Positions 13,401-26,530 of a stretch of DNA of 64,000 bases are shown in pieces. Under the pieces are notes generated by a model. It had not been told where the DNA came from and searched no databases. It was given only the letters and a program-made list of their open reading frames with translations. Made by a program: the position numbers and the translations under genes. Position 1 is the first letter of the stretch; each line of letters begins with the position of its first letter. This DNA comes from Lates calcarifer (Eukaryota; Chordata; Actinopteri; Centropomidae), in contig NC_066855.1 in the NCBI RefSeq assembly GCF_001640805.2, positions 1,618,015-1,682,014 on the forward strand, written 5' to 3'.

Positions 13401-15047
13401 GAAGCTTCTGTAGGTGGTATCCTTTGAGCAAACCAAGATAAAAGTATTGGATTATGGAAGCTTATAGCCCACTGTCAGCTGTGTGAGAGGCACCCTGAGA
13501 TGGGAAAAATGTTGGATAATCATGACAGATTACAACACAACTAAAAATAACTAATATGGCTTTATTTGGCATTACTGTAAGTGATTTTGAGATATAATGT
13601 ATAAAAGTGTTATAGTATTGTTGTGCATATACTTATGTGACATCAAATCTTTGAAATGAAGTGTGCTTATTGAATAAAGTGAGTCACAAATTATTATAAG
13701 TCCAAGTTTATTGGCCTGACATGACAGAACATGACACAATTATTAATTATTAGAAATTATATTATTACATAAATGAGTAGAATAACTAATTCATCATTTC
13801 AGTTAGGTGAACCATATTAGCATAAATAATGTAGCTAGAATTTGCATATGTTTTTAGTTACAGTGTAAGTAGAAATACAGTGTTAGACTATTTTTCAGAC
13901 TGAGCTGTTTATTTGTGTTATCCTGGTCAGAGCTCAGAATGTCATATGGAGGCTGAATCTTTGTGGAGCATGTGTCTGTCTGAGTACATATGTTGAGGGC
14001 TTCTCATCAGGCTCCAAGTCACTAACTAAAGAGGCATTATAATGCACTCAGCTCTCTCTTCCATGAACCTGAACAGATACTATAAAAGCAGTAAAGATCA
14101 GACGTTTTCCATGTGTCTGCCATCTCCCTGGATGCTTTTACAGGGTGCCACAGTATGGCTTAGGTTTTGTTCTATGACAGAACAAAGGGGGATAAGGGAA
14201 GGTCGCTGGAAAAATTTCCTTTAAAAGTAGGATAGAAAGAGCATTGTAATGATGCCTGCATCACAGGAAGATGGGATGGAGCTGAAGGTTGTTTCGCTCC
14301 TGGGATACGTCAAAGAGGAACCATTGACGTTGCAACAAGGGCAACCCTTTGATCCCATCCCATATTTAAATGTCATTTCATAAAACTCTGGCACATCAAC
14401 AGGAAATCTCAAAACACATCTGCTTGTACAAATTCAAAGTTTCTCAGACTTTGTTTTGGCGCTTTTAATGTACTATGTGTCCCAGAGCAGACCTGGGAGT
14501 CAAAACAAGTTTAATGAACTGAGCTCAGCCGTTGATTAGGTTCCCTGAAGAGCAGTTCCCAACCTCTGTCATGCTAGCGTGTTATTATTATTAGTTTTTT
14601 TCTTCTCCTTCTTTTAAATAAAGGCCTTGTTTTCTTCTACCATTTACATGAAGCTATGGTCTTGTGGCCACAAATTGTGATTCCAGGACAATAAGAAATT
14701 AAGTAAAGTAGTAAATATGGCAGATATGGAGCATTTGTTTGGGCTTGTGTTTCTGTCTACCTGGCAAAGTTTAGTTTGTCTGGAATTATTAGTATTAGTA
14801 TGCAACCGTAATGCAATAAAAGTGATAAAAGTGAACAGTAACAAAATAACAGATGGCGTGGACGTCTTGGAGAAATGATGCCACGCACAATTCACTACTC
14901 ACACAACTTTGAAACAGAAAGAAAAGAGTGTCTGACTTGGCACAAGGATTATTTGTGGAAATTGGTGTTTGAATGGCTGGTGAGACAGTGTTAAGGACAT
15001 TGCATGAGGTCATCACAAAATTCGCTCACAAAATTGCAAGATTAAAC
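10461..15047. other. No gene recognised
   Basis: Non-coding in appearance and AT-rich. No repeat family recognised apart from short runs. Confidence 0.5.
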
Positions 15048-15530
15048 ATGAAAGGAAGCCTGATGAATATCAGCAGCCGATTCTTTGGTCAGATGAATCC
15101 AGAATAGATTGGTTTGGATCAGCTTAGGCCCAGCATGTTTAGTGTGGACCTGATCAGGGCTACCACAGTGAAACACGGAGGTGGGAGTGTGCTGATAAGG
15201 GGCTGCATGAGTAGTAAACGTGTAGACGAGGTGACAATTGTAGATGGCCCTATATATATGTGCAAGTTTATACTGGCTGAAAATATAGTTCTCTCTCAAG
15301 AAGTTTGACAGGAGAGAAGCTTTCCTAATATGGTTAAGTCTGTCCCTTGATTTGAATCCAGTGAAATACCTTTGGAGTATTCTAAACCTGATGGATGAGC
15401 AACAAATCTCCTCCAGCAACGAGCAGCTGAAAAGAATCATCTGTGAAGAATGGCAAAATATCTCTCCACAGATTTGGACAGACTGGTAGCATCCGTGCAA
15501 AATAAAGATGGATAAATATTGGAAATGTCA
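15048..15530 (+). pseudogene. Decayed Tc1-like transposase fragment
   Basis: Three frames carry recognisable Tc1-family blocks in order: YQQPILWSDESRIDWFG (a catalytic Asp codon at 15092-15094), VKHGGGSVLIRGCMSS with VDEVTIVDGP, and LDLNPVKYLWSI with EEWQNISP. The frame changes between blocks. The DNDPKHT segment with the second Asp is missing, and the third catalytic residue is Lys (15364-15366) instead of Glu in the usual NPIEHLW. The copy is dead. Terminal inverted repeats were not found. A minus-strand ORF over it is a shadow. Confidence 0.85.
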
Positions 15531-18500
15531 AAGAATGGAATCTCCACTGACTTTTGTTGCAGCTTGTTCTTATGGACTATTCATGATACTTTTATCTTGC
15601 TGAAACCTTGAAGTGCTTTCACTCAGAACCTTTCACGTGCATCTGTCTTAGATGTGCCCCTCTCCCCACCCTCACCCTTCAGCTTATGTCCTCTTCGTAC
15701 CCCCACACCTCGTCTCACACCTACTTCTTTAGGATTTTTAAAGTCACGCAGTAGGCGGTGAAGGGCTAAAACTGAGATTATCCCTTCCCTTTAAAGTCAT
15801 GGGTAGAATATCACATTGAAGCTCTCGACCTCTGGACAACCTTGTTTAAATGTAGGGAAGTGTTTGAAAGATTGCTGTTGGGTATCTATATCTATCTCCA
15901 CAGGTTTACCAAAGAGACCTGCTGAGTGCTGAGCACGTTTTTATGCGTTTTTATGCATAACCTGTGATTCATCTTGTTGCTCCCAAAAATGTTCTGAACC
16001 AAACCAGAACCGCCAAACCTGATCAAAGCAAAGCCAGCAGCGACATTAACGTGCACGTATCTCTCTTGTCTCTATAAACCATTCTTTTAGTCATTTTTTC
16101 CACACCTGTTGAACAACTGTTCTTTAGCTTTCTGATTTCACTTCGGGAGGATCAGAGGTTAGCTTTATTAACTCTCTTTCATCCCCCCTCTCTCACTGCT
16201 CTTCCATGTACTCTCTTCAGTCTGTGTTCATTTCATGTCTTTCCCCTTGGCTATTTGTGTCAAGGTGGAAGAACATAGCATGGATATCTTTATATCCACG
16301 TGTCACATTTCACTTGACCAAAAGCAAATGAGGCTTGGCGAGACTTTCAAGCGCAGCAGGACTACTTCACACACCTTGATCTTCTTTCAGAACAACTCAT
16401 GCCTAATTTTCCAGGAATCATCCTCTCATTATTCTCTGATAAAACAGCCAGCTGAAATGCAACACCATCCAATTCACAGATTGTCTTGATCACAGTGTTT
16501 CATTTTATTATATTTTTGTCAGGGTTATTTTATTCTGTTGACCTCTTTGGACTGTCCTCTGAATCTCTAGGGGTGTAAATTAATGGACACTGATTAAGAT
16601 AAGGATTTAATACTTGGTACTCTACAGGGGTAATGGTGTCAAAGGCAGCTTCCTGAAAGCAGCAGCATTAGCAACAGAAAGCAGAAGGGCTGAATGCAGG
16701 CAGTAAAGAGAGAGCAGTAGGGATTCTGTGATTTGTATTTGCTCAATGGCTGGCTGTTTACTAGATTACTGTGAAATTGTTCATTCGTTGTGGAGAAAAT
16801 CCCATTCAAATTTCATGTTGATTTAACAATAGAACCATTCTAAGGGTGAATTTGTTGTTTTTTTTTTCCAGTTTAATTGCTTGCATTTGACTCTGATTTA
16901 ATATGTCCCATTTGTTGAATTCATCAGCTATTAATTTTGATTGGCTTTATGCTGTAATGGATTTTGAGGTATGACTAAGTAGTGAAGAGTCCTTGAGGAG
17001 CCATCTGAAATAACTTAATCATAATACTGAAATGATTTTGTGTTTCAGTGTCCATACTGTAACACAGTATGGACTTCATAGGTTTAAATGGTCGAGGACA
17101 ACTCTGTTTTTTGGCTGCATGTCAAATGTCACTCCGCTGCTCTCACTGTGTGCAATGACAGACAGGCTTTCATCACATTTTGTTTCCTTCAGTGGTGTTG
17201 GTGCATGTGATACCATTCTGCCTCTAATGAAACAAAGCTGCTTGGCCAGCACTTGAGTATTTTCCATTACGTTGTGCTTTTAAAAGCCTCGCTCTAACTC
17301 TTTGTTTTCTCCTCCTGTTTTGGCTCTCAAAGATCCAATGTATGTAGGTATATTCCTGCACGAGTTTTATGTTTTACACTAAATTAAATGCCACTATGCA
17401 AAATATTATATCATTATTATGGTGCATGTAGGTAGTAATATGAGCATGGGTCAATGGGTTCCCAGTAATCAGGACTGAGAACAGATTATTTTCAGTCCAG
17501 TTTGATTTCACATAGTTTGTGTATCAATATATCTAATACCCATGTGAGTCCAATACCTATAAAGTGCACAAAAAATGTATTCCAACATGTAATGCCACTC
17601 TTTTTGACCACAGCTACTTGTTAATTGGCAGAGTATCCTGCTGGTACCAGTGTTAGTGCTCTCTCTATATTTGGGTCTGTTTGGGTCAGCCACATTTTGG
17701 GTTGGGTGTAATTATCCTAGAGTCTATTTTGGTCCTTTCCTGACTGTCCTTGGGTTCTTCTCAGGACTTTTTTTTTTTTTACATTATTAATGATTCACGT
17801 CAGCTTTGGGTCAGTTTTCCACTGGTCTGTTCCAATCCAAAATTTAGAAACGTCATACTTGTGCTCTTTTACAAAGTATTAAAACTCCATAATACTTGTA
17901 AGTTACACTGAGAGGATGGCTAAAAAGTGGGTGTGGTTTTTGGGGGTAGCAATAACAGCACCATACAGACAGTTCACTTTAACATACCCCTCACTCATGT
18001 TGCTAAATCACAAAATTCTGCTGTGAGATTAATCGTTAGCTAACGTTCAAGTGTAATTTTATATTTTTGGGCAAGTTAGCTTGTCAACTAAATACCAGTA
18101 TAATGAATCTGATTTTCCTCCACAGTGCAGAGGAATCAGCTCCGACTCTCCATGGGCTTCATTGGAAGGGACAAAGTCACCATTTGATTTGGTACTGGTA
18201 CTGAATAAGTTCATGTTCCTCATTCCTGAAGGTCCCAGCCTACGCTTTAACTGAACAACAAAGCCTGTGATCAATTACAGTTACATGTGTAGCTGTAAAG
18301 CCTCACAAGTAATTGCATCCACTTGTTTACCACCTCTTTAATCAGTTGAGGGAAGGTTGTAATTATTGTATAACATTTAAGCACTTCCCTCAGTAGCCCT
18401 CAAGCATTCACTCTGGACACTTGTCTTGTGGCATCCTATCACCTGACCCATTAATACGTTTTCTTTCCATCTTGATTGTAGAGAGAAGAAACACACCCCT

Positions 18501-19242
18501 GTGATCCTTGCTCTTTATCTCTGTAGGAGTGTTTCCTCTCTGTGGCATGTTTGTCTGCATATTTAACATTTCTGTCTTTTAGCAGTTCATTAGGTAAATA
18601 CTTTTTTTTTGGTAATACAAGAAGATTCATGCATGCTACCGATTCTTCCATTGCTGAGGTATCTGGTAAATATAATGGAACAAATCCATACTGCCTCTGC
18701 GAGCTTCGTGTATATGAATTAATGACATTTTTCCACATGAACTGATGGCATTTCCATTTAATTATGTCGCCAAGTTGAGGTATGTGTGGTGTGCAGCCTA
18801 CATGTCTTGGTGTGTTTGCAGAAGTGTATTCCTAATTAAGGTCTCTCAACAGATGGCCTTGCTCTTGTCTGAAATGGCACACCATAATATGCTTCTCACT
18901 GATAACATTCCAGTTGTGCTGTTGTGGTGAATTTAATGCTCCTTGTCAAAAACTTTCCAGCCTATCACGGAAGGTAGTCGTTACTCAGAGGAAGCTGGAC
19001 AATGGACAAAACATGCCCATTAGGACAAAACACCACGACACTGTGTCTGTTCTTGCACATTTCAGTCTTTCCTTTTCCCTTTTTCTTTGAAGTTGAACCT
19101 CCTGCATTGGGGTAGGAATTTTTGGTTTCAGCTGGTACAGGTAATTTGATTGGGCTGGCAATAAAAGTAGTTTTTGAAAAAACAAAAGCTGCACGTAAGG
19201 TTAGTTAGGATTAGTTTGGCAATGTGTGTATTTACCTTCTGG
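15531..19242. other. No gene recognised
   Basis: Only short ORFs on both strands with no splice-bounded exon pattern that I could support. Confidence 0.5.
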
Positions 19243-19652
19243 CTTTGTACAAAGACTGGAAATGAGAAAACTGCTACAAAACAAAAACAGCCAACAAAAT
19301 CTGCCTACTGATACCTCTGAAGCTCTCTAATTAGCGGGGCATATCACGTTTGTTTAATCTGTACAAAAACCAAACCAAAGTTTAAAAACAACAATATTTA
19401 ATTATGTGTCAGAGTACTTCTTGGCTGGGAGCAGTAACTTCCTGGAGTTTGGATGGTTACCTGGCAACTGCTCCCAGTCAAGAAATTGTCCAGCACATAA
19501 CCTTACAATAAAACATTTACATGTTTATACTTAAAAATATTATTATTATTATTATTATTATTATTTTTGTACATATCAAACAAAGGCTAGCTGTTTCCAT
19601 ATTTCCAGTCTTTGTGCTAAGCTAAGCTAACCAGCTGCTGGCTGTAGTCTGG
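19243..19652. mobile_element. Foldback teleost repeat, copy C, with internal ATT microsatellite
   Basis: Landmarks are TTTGTTTAATCTGTACAAAA, GGCTGGGAGCAGTAACTTCC and its inverse CAACTGCTCCCAGTCAAGAA, then TGTGCTAAGCTAAGCTAACC. In the right arm an (ATT)n tract (about 19538-19567) stands where the unique arm sequence is expected. Confidence 0.8.
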
Positions 19653-22600
19653 GTGAACTAGTCTCCACTTTGGCGTAGCTTGTTAGCATCCACATTTTCC
19701 ATGTTCTGAGTGGAGCACAAACTTGAGCCACATAACGCCATGCATTAGCCTGAACATGCTCCCTTCACAATTCTGATGGTAATCCAGGTGTCTTTTTTAC
19801 TGGCTAAAATAATAAAAATTACCTCTAAGATTAAGGCTCATGATCAATGATACAACAAAACATTTCCTTCTGCTCTTAACTGAACACATGTAACGTCACA
19901 GTCACATCTGTATGCGTCGTAATTCCCTGAAAAGAAAGGCAGTGTTATATCATTAACACACCTAGTTAATAAAAGATAAACCCTGCTGTCATTGAACTCA
20001 GCATCTTTGAAGTGGGTGAATGTGCAGATGATGACTTGCTCTGTGCCTGGGAGACTGCAGTGAGATTCAGCAAACAACATGCCACGGGCTTTTGAAAGTC
20101 CTCTGCTCTCTAATGCAGTATTACAGCGAATGCCACCAGATCCATTCAGAGGCACTGCGCATGACCTCATGTATGACACCGCAAAGAAATTGCCTGTGAC
20201 GCTTCTTGTGGCACTGCACAAACTGTACCCTCAACTTTCTTTATTCTTTCAACAATAAAACTTGTGCGGAAAGAGTTGACTTAAGGAGTTAACAGGATTA
20301 AACCAGCATACTGTAATGCCATCAGATAGCTGTCACAAGCTGCTGGCAGTTTTTTGAAGCTGCCCTTCCTCACTCGGTAAGCAAGGATATTGTTGAAACT
20401 TTATCTGTCATGCCATTTACACATCAGCTTATGCACAGCTAAAATGCTGTAAGATGATGTATACCTTAGAGATGTTTTAAGGCTTCACCACCTCTACTGA
20501 GAAAACTGACTCCATTAGAACTCAGAGGAAATTGGAATTGACTTTAATATGTACATTAAGCTGTGTACTCCTCTGCAGGTTAAATGATATTAAAAAGTGA
20601 AATTGATTAAATTAAATTGATTTAATGGGAGCATGAGGGGTCAGAATTTAATCCATCCATACAGATAGGTGAGAAAGTAGACCATGTGTTGATCTGTCTC
20701 AGGGTTTCAGACCTCAGTCTCAGTTTTAAAATTATCATAAGAGGGAGAGAAGATATTGAATTAATAAAATTAAGTATGAATGGTTGACTTACAGTGGAAA
20801 AGCTCACATCTCCCTTTGAATGAAACTATTTCTGGCTCTCCACAGGCAGAGCTGCTGTTAAGTCCTTTGGTCACTGGAAGTGCAGTACAGCTTCAAGTGT
20901 CTGGATGAAACACATGCTGACAACCTAAGTTTGTGTGTGTGTGCGTGGCTGAATGTGCGGGGAAGCATCTGTGGCGTGTTCCTGTTTGTTTGTGTGTTTT
21001 GGCTCTGTGTTAAAGGAATCCCTGCACGGAGCTTGGAAAAGTTCCCATTAAGCAAACTGCGACGTCTGCCCCACCTTCGCCCTGTGCGAGCTGATTCTAA
21101 TAAGCCCTGCATCTGTCTACCATCAGCCTCCCTCCACCCTCAAGCCATCATCCTCCTCCTCCACCTTTCTCTCCCCTGCTGTGAGCTCATCTTTCAATAG
21201 GCTCGGTCCACCTCTCGCATATGGTCCCATCATGCCTAACTGCTTTGATTCACAACTTAATTCCAATGGGTAATCTGTTTACCTGGGCGAGATGAAGACT
21301 GGCAGGATGTTTATGAGATTTCATCATGCCTGGGTTCACAACGAGAATGTGTAGCTGTAATGTAACATCTGCAAGTCTATAATTGAGATGCAACATGCTG
21401 AGAATTAACAGATTTGTAAGAACGTACAATATATGCAAAGTTTCACATGCACCAGGTCTGATTCACAGTAATCCACAGTGTCGGGGGGTTATTGCTTTAA
21501 TCTGGCCCCATAAAGTCTTTTAATTTCCGAAGGACTTGAACTTTGAAGGCTCCTGCTGGCTCAGCAGGCGAAGGTGTGCAGGGTGTACTTGAAATGTCCT
21601 TTCAATTACGGCTCTCTGTGCTGAATGTCATTCGCCTTCCCTGTCACTTGCTGCTGTGCTACCTAAAGTTAGAGCATCAAAAAGCAGAAATGCTTTAAAT
21701 ATATAATAATTTTACCATCTCAGCTTTGACCACTTTAGAATCTCTGACTGCAGAGCTGCTAACTGAAGTGGATGTTTACAGCCATTACCCATTAAGGTTC
21801 TGGCTCCTTTATGCCTTTCTTGATTTCACAGTAGGCAGTTTATCTCAATTGTTCTGAGGGCCAGGGTTGTAACTTTTACTTTTGGCTGTGGCTCACTTAA
21901 AAAGGAGATGTTCATCTTAATGTGGCAGCCACATTTCAATAAAGATTATTATAAAGTTTATTTTGAATAAAAAGAAAAAGCTGCTTCTTAGGGAAGAGTG
22001 TCTTCTTCACAAAAGCAAAACTTCAGGGGTGATATGTGGGTTAGACTCTTTAAACTCTTCCAAGAGTAAATAAATCGTCCTTGCTTTGCACCAAACGACA
22101 GAGTCTTTGGGGTTTCGGCCAAAATAAGGAGAATCCACTAAAGTCACCAAATGCACCACTAAAGCTGTTACTTAAGGGATAATGAGCTAAGCTAATCCAC
22201 ATGAAAAAAAGAAAACTGTAGATCTCAGTTTACTCAGCATTAAGAGTTCTACTCAGCCTGTAAAGGCAGTTGTAAAATGTCCACTGTGGCACTGGAGGGG
22301 TTTCATCAAGATCTATAAGATTATAACCCTGATGACATCATAAGGGGTTATCTCAGCTTGAGCGTGAAGACTACAAATTCATTACAGAAAGTTTTTGGAC
22401 AAGAACGGACCTTCATGGCCCAGAGGAAGAAGATTCATCAGGCCACTCACAAAACACTCGTCAGTAGGATACTTCATTATTGGTTTTGATGTTTTCATGG
22501 GATTTGTTGACACCAGTAAAAATATAGAATATCTCCAGATGTATCCTTTAGCCCACACTAGGGGACTATGAATCAGAATATCTCAGCTTCTGCTGCTTCG

Positions 22601-24502
22601 ATTTTGACTGTTCTTTTTTTTAATCTGTCTCTTGAGAGCCCCACAATCTTATGGAACTCTGGTACCCAATTTCTGGAACAACCCTTCAAAGGTTACAGCG
22701 ATCATGATTTTGGCAACTATGTGGGGTAGTGCTGCTTTGTAGTCCATAAATGCATGCTTTCTGTTCGAAATAGAACAGCTAGATTGCACTTACGAGTTAA
22801 AAAAAAATCATGTGAACATCCTGGAGACTGCTGGGAATGGTACTTGTGTGCTGTGTGCAGTAAACTGAGGCCACTTTCTCATAAATTGGGATGTTTTGAT
22901 TTCCACTAGAGAGACCCATCATGATTGAGACACATACTTCGAGTGACTGTGGCTAAGTGAATACATTCAAAATGTTCAATTCAACAAGCTTTTTCTGTCC
23001 CAAATATTTTTCTAGAAATGACAGAAAACATTTACTACTGTGATGTGTCTTATTTGGTCTGGCAACATGTGAAAATACCTCATCCTGTCGTCACTTTTCT
23101 TTGGCTAATTTAATAAAAACTATTAGAAATTCTACACTGAAAACACAGCTTGTTGAGATGAATAGTTTCCTGCCCAGGACATGTGTCAAAACTGTTATTC
23201 CTTGTTTTCGTATTATTCAAATGGGCTAATGACAGTGGGTTTTAAGATTAATCTCAGTACCTGAGGGATTTCTGGTTTGTGTGTGAATGTGTGTGTGAGT
23301 GTGGTGCCTCTTGGAGACAAAGAGTGTGTGACCATACAAGCAATTTACTCTTGTCCCTGGAAAGTCTTCTGTTTGTATTTTGTAGACATGGGATACTAAT
23401 TGCACCCATGGCCTTCTCAGAGCAAATGAGTCTCATGGTACAATTAGACTGTGAGAACCGTCAGTAACAAACATTTAATCTCAGCCTCTGATGGATGCTA
23501 AACATTAATATATTCAGCATTATTAATCATCCGGATCTAACCCGTGGGCGCTCCTTCTTGGCTTTCATTAGTTGTTTTAGACATTCATTTCTCTAGTTAC
23601 TGATTCAAGACTCAAAGCTGCATATCCTTATTTCTATCCTTCGCTGCTTCAAATGTCTTGATTACTCCCCCTCTCCATCTCTCTCCGATGCCTCCTCCAT
23701 CTGTCTTTCACTCCCCACTTTGCTGGCTAGTTTTTGTGTGAGTGTTTTATAAGGTTAAAAGGTCCATGCAAGGGGGGGGCTGCGCTCTGCTCAGGCATCA
23801 TTTGTCTTCTCCCCAGTTGGCTAAAGCACCATCTATCATTGTTGCCTTTCTGGAGCCCCTAATGTCTAAAGCACCTGAGTGTGTGAAAGAGAAAGTGTTT
23901 CGTTTGAGTGTGTGTTTGTTCACATATGCTTTCCACATCTACCCAACACCACAAACAACTTCAGGATTGGTTCAGCTGCCACAGGAGACGAGCACAGCCG
24001 CAAACCCTGAGCTTTCCTGGCCTGTTTGGAGTTTGTTGCTCTGCCCTCCAAAGCTACTGGAATCCCCCTTAACCTTGTTTTCTCTACATACCCACCATAC
24101 ATGGTGTTCATTATCCCCACCTCCCACTGCTATATTGGCCTTAGTGGACTCACACTCACCTTGATAGTAGTTTGGACTTTGCAACTTTTTAGCCGCGCAA
24201 GTGGCGAGGCTTTGGGGATGGCAGTGTTAGTCCACTGGTCCATCTTGGTCTGGACTGAAATATCCTAACTACACTGCCATGACAATGTTGAACAGACTGA
24301 GTACACATAACAGAATTTTGTTTGGTAGCTTTCGGCTTACAGGCAACAATGAATCCTCTAGTTGTCGATGGGACAACTGAGGACAACTGTTAAATTAATA
24401 ATCAGCAACAGAAATGAATATACTGTCCTCATGTTCTCTGCTTGCTCTGCTTTGGTGGACGGTGTTAAACTGGACCAGAGTACAGATAACACCATACAGT
24501 AC
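19653..24502. other. No gene recognised
   Basis: It includes a 125-codon minus-strand ORF (19844-20221) and a 140-codon plus-strand ORF (23742-24164). Neither has recognisable motifs. A GT-rich stretch lies near 23275-23305. Confidence 0.45.
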
Positions 24503-24592
24503 ACTCACTATCCTCTAATTAGGCACATCTACTAATTAATTCAAACAGCTCGAACGCCCAGACAGTGACTCATGTTTAAATAAGGCATGAGT
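24503..24592 (+). mobile_element. Possible end of another Tc1-like element
   Basis: CACTCACTATCCTCTAATTA with GGCACATCTACT resembles the CACTCACCGGCCACTTTATT-type Tc1 end. The following AGGCATGAG also fits. No matching right end or transposase is seen, so this is tentative. Confidence 0.35.
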
Positions 24593-25652
24593 ATGAAAAA
24601 TGCAAGCTGGGTGAATGCAGTGAAGCTGGGAATTCGCTACGAGGCTTAAAGTCTTCATTGATATTGGCAAAGAAGGAGTTCACAAATTGGAATGGGATTT
24701 TGGCAAAGATGGACTTTACTGATTCTCTCAACTGCAGATTTGCTCACAAGATGATTAGGGAGGAACAGAAGAACACATATGACATAAAAGAAAATCCTGC
24801 TCAATGTTCACCATCAGGCCATGTTGGAACAACCCAGCAAAAAGAGCATGAATTTAACATGCTATCACTGCACACCATGCTGCATATTAAAGCACTGCAG
24901 TTAAGTCTGAGGAGAGGAAAAATGCAAAAATACTCAAGTCACATTGAACTTGTCCATATGGGACTGTGGACTTGGCTGGTGCCTCACAAAGAAACAAATA
25001 TCCCCTGGGCTGCAGCAGTGCTGCCAAAATGCCTTTACAGATGCCAGCGTTAAAAGAATGATAAGATTCAGGCAAATACGGTGGACACAAGTAGACGTCT
25101 TCAACAACATGTGGGTACAAAGGTGATGTGCAAAGTAGTTCAACACACAACGTGTCAAACTCTCTCTCTCGCTCTTTTTTGTTCCAGTTTCCTTTGAGAA
25201 GTCCTGAGAGCCAACTCTTATGCTCGCTGCAACTTTTATCTTCAGTGTTTCATCTGAGTTTAGTTGAGTGGCGAGGCTCAGAGTCCCCTTCAGAAAAGTT
25301 TAGGAGGGATTTTAGAGACTAGAGAGACTTAGCTTGGGAAGGGAGAGAGACAGTGAAGTGAGTGGTGAAAAAGCTTCAAATGTGACAATAACAGAAGATA
25401 CACAAAACTGAATTAGACGTCAAATAATTGTCATTAATATTAAATTACCTTTTAATATAATCAGTAAAATTATATTACAGTGTGGAAAACAAGGCTAATT
25501 GAATAATAAGAGATTTTACTTTATCAGTTCACCAACATTATAATCCATTCACAGTCAACAAACAGGAATGACGTGAGTCCTCAGAGCTAGTTCAGGCGCT
25601 CAGCGTGACTTCTCATCTTACTGCAACATACTATATATCATAGAAGTGCACT

Positions 25653-25930
25653 AAAAGGAATAGTTGCACATTTTGGAAATATGTTTATTTGTTTTCTTGC
25701 TGAGTGTTAGATGAGGTTGATTCCACTCTCATTTCTGTCTAGTCATTGTAAACCAGGAAATGTTTGTCTTAGTTTAGCATAAAGACTTGGAACCAGCAGT
25801 GGCAAAAGAAGTATTTAGATGCTTCACTAAAGGAAAAGTAGAAATACCACAATGTAGGGTTTCATTTCCAAAGTCATAAATGAAGCGAGGCTAGCTGATT
25901 TTCCCAGTATCTAGTCTTAATGCTATGAAA
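25653..25930. mobile_element. Foldback teleost repeat, copy D, interrupted
   Basis: The left arm runs from AAGGAATAGTTGCACATTTT to TTTAGCATAAAGACTTGGAA. The right arm appears at 25889-25928 (GGCTAGCTGATTTTCCCAGT). The centre is replaced by about 80 nt resembling another dispersed repeat (AAAAGTAGAAATACCACAAT). Confidence 0.65.
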
Positions 25931-26477
25931 ACTATCCTGCTGCTGCCGTTCGTATGGCACTTCAAAGGCCCCACCTCCGTCTGTAGGCTCCGACTTTCCT
26001 TCCTCCAGGAAGAAAGTAATTATCTTTGTGGTGCCTCCGTTTGGGGACTGATGAAGTCAGAGCCTAAAAGCCAAATAATAAACAATATATTCCCCATGAG
26101 CACTTGGAAATCCTGTTGTTGTGTTAATAGCAGAGAATCTAACTGAAGTGTCAATTTCATGCAAAAACAACAACAAGCCCCCCCCACTGAAACAGCATTA
26201 GTCATTGTGCTGTGGAAACCAAGTTTTCCTGAGCTGAGAAAAACAGTCCTGTTTTCGGATTTCTCAGCAAATCCAAATGGGGATTTAAATGTTTTATTTT
26301 GATTACAAAGCAGGAGAATTTTAAACTCACATGGGAATACTTATTCCATTAGTTTATCAGAAAAACTCCAGATCACAGATTTTGAAACATGACAGTGTCA
26401 GTATGTGTGTATAAATGTCTTCTGAAGAAGGAATGAAACACTTTTTAATGCCTGTACAAATAGTTCTAAGAGTTTTC

Positions 26478-26530
26478 TTAAGATAAGATAATCCTTTATT
26501 AGTCCCACAATGGGGAAATTTACAAATCTT
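26478..26530 (+). repeat. AGATAAGATAATCC teleost repeat fragment
   Basis: AAGATAAGATAATCCTTTAT followed by TAGTCCCACAATGGGGAAAT is the signature end of a very common fish dispersed repeat. The rest of the element is not recognisable here. Confidence 0.7.

Noticed and set aside
15042..15500. 152-codon minus-strand ORF
   Set aside because: It is antisense to the Tc1 transposase remnant, whose plus-strand blocks are clearly recognisable.
19844..20221. 125-codon minus-strand ORF with several cysteines
   Set aside because: Part of it looks coding-like (CTFTHFKDAEFNDSRVY), but no family, splice borders or partners could be supported.
23742..24164. 140-codon plus-strand ORF
   Set aside because: No domain, composition like translated non-coding DNA, overlapped by other frames, and no splice support.
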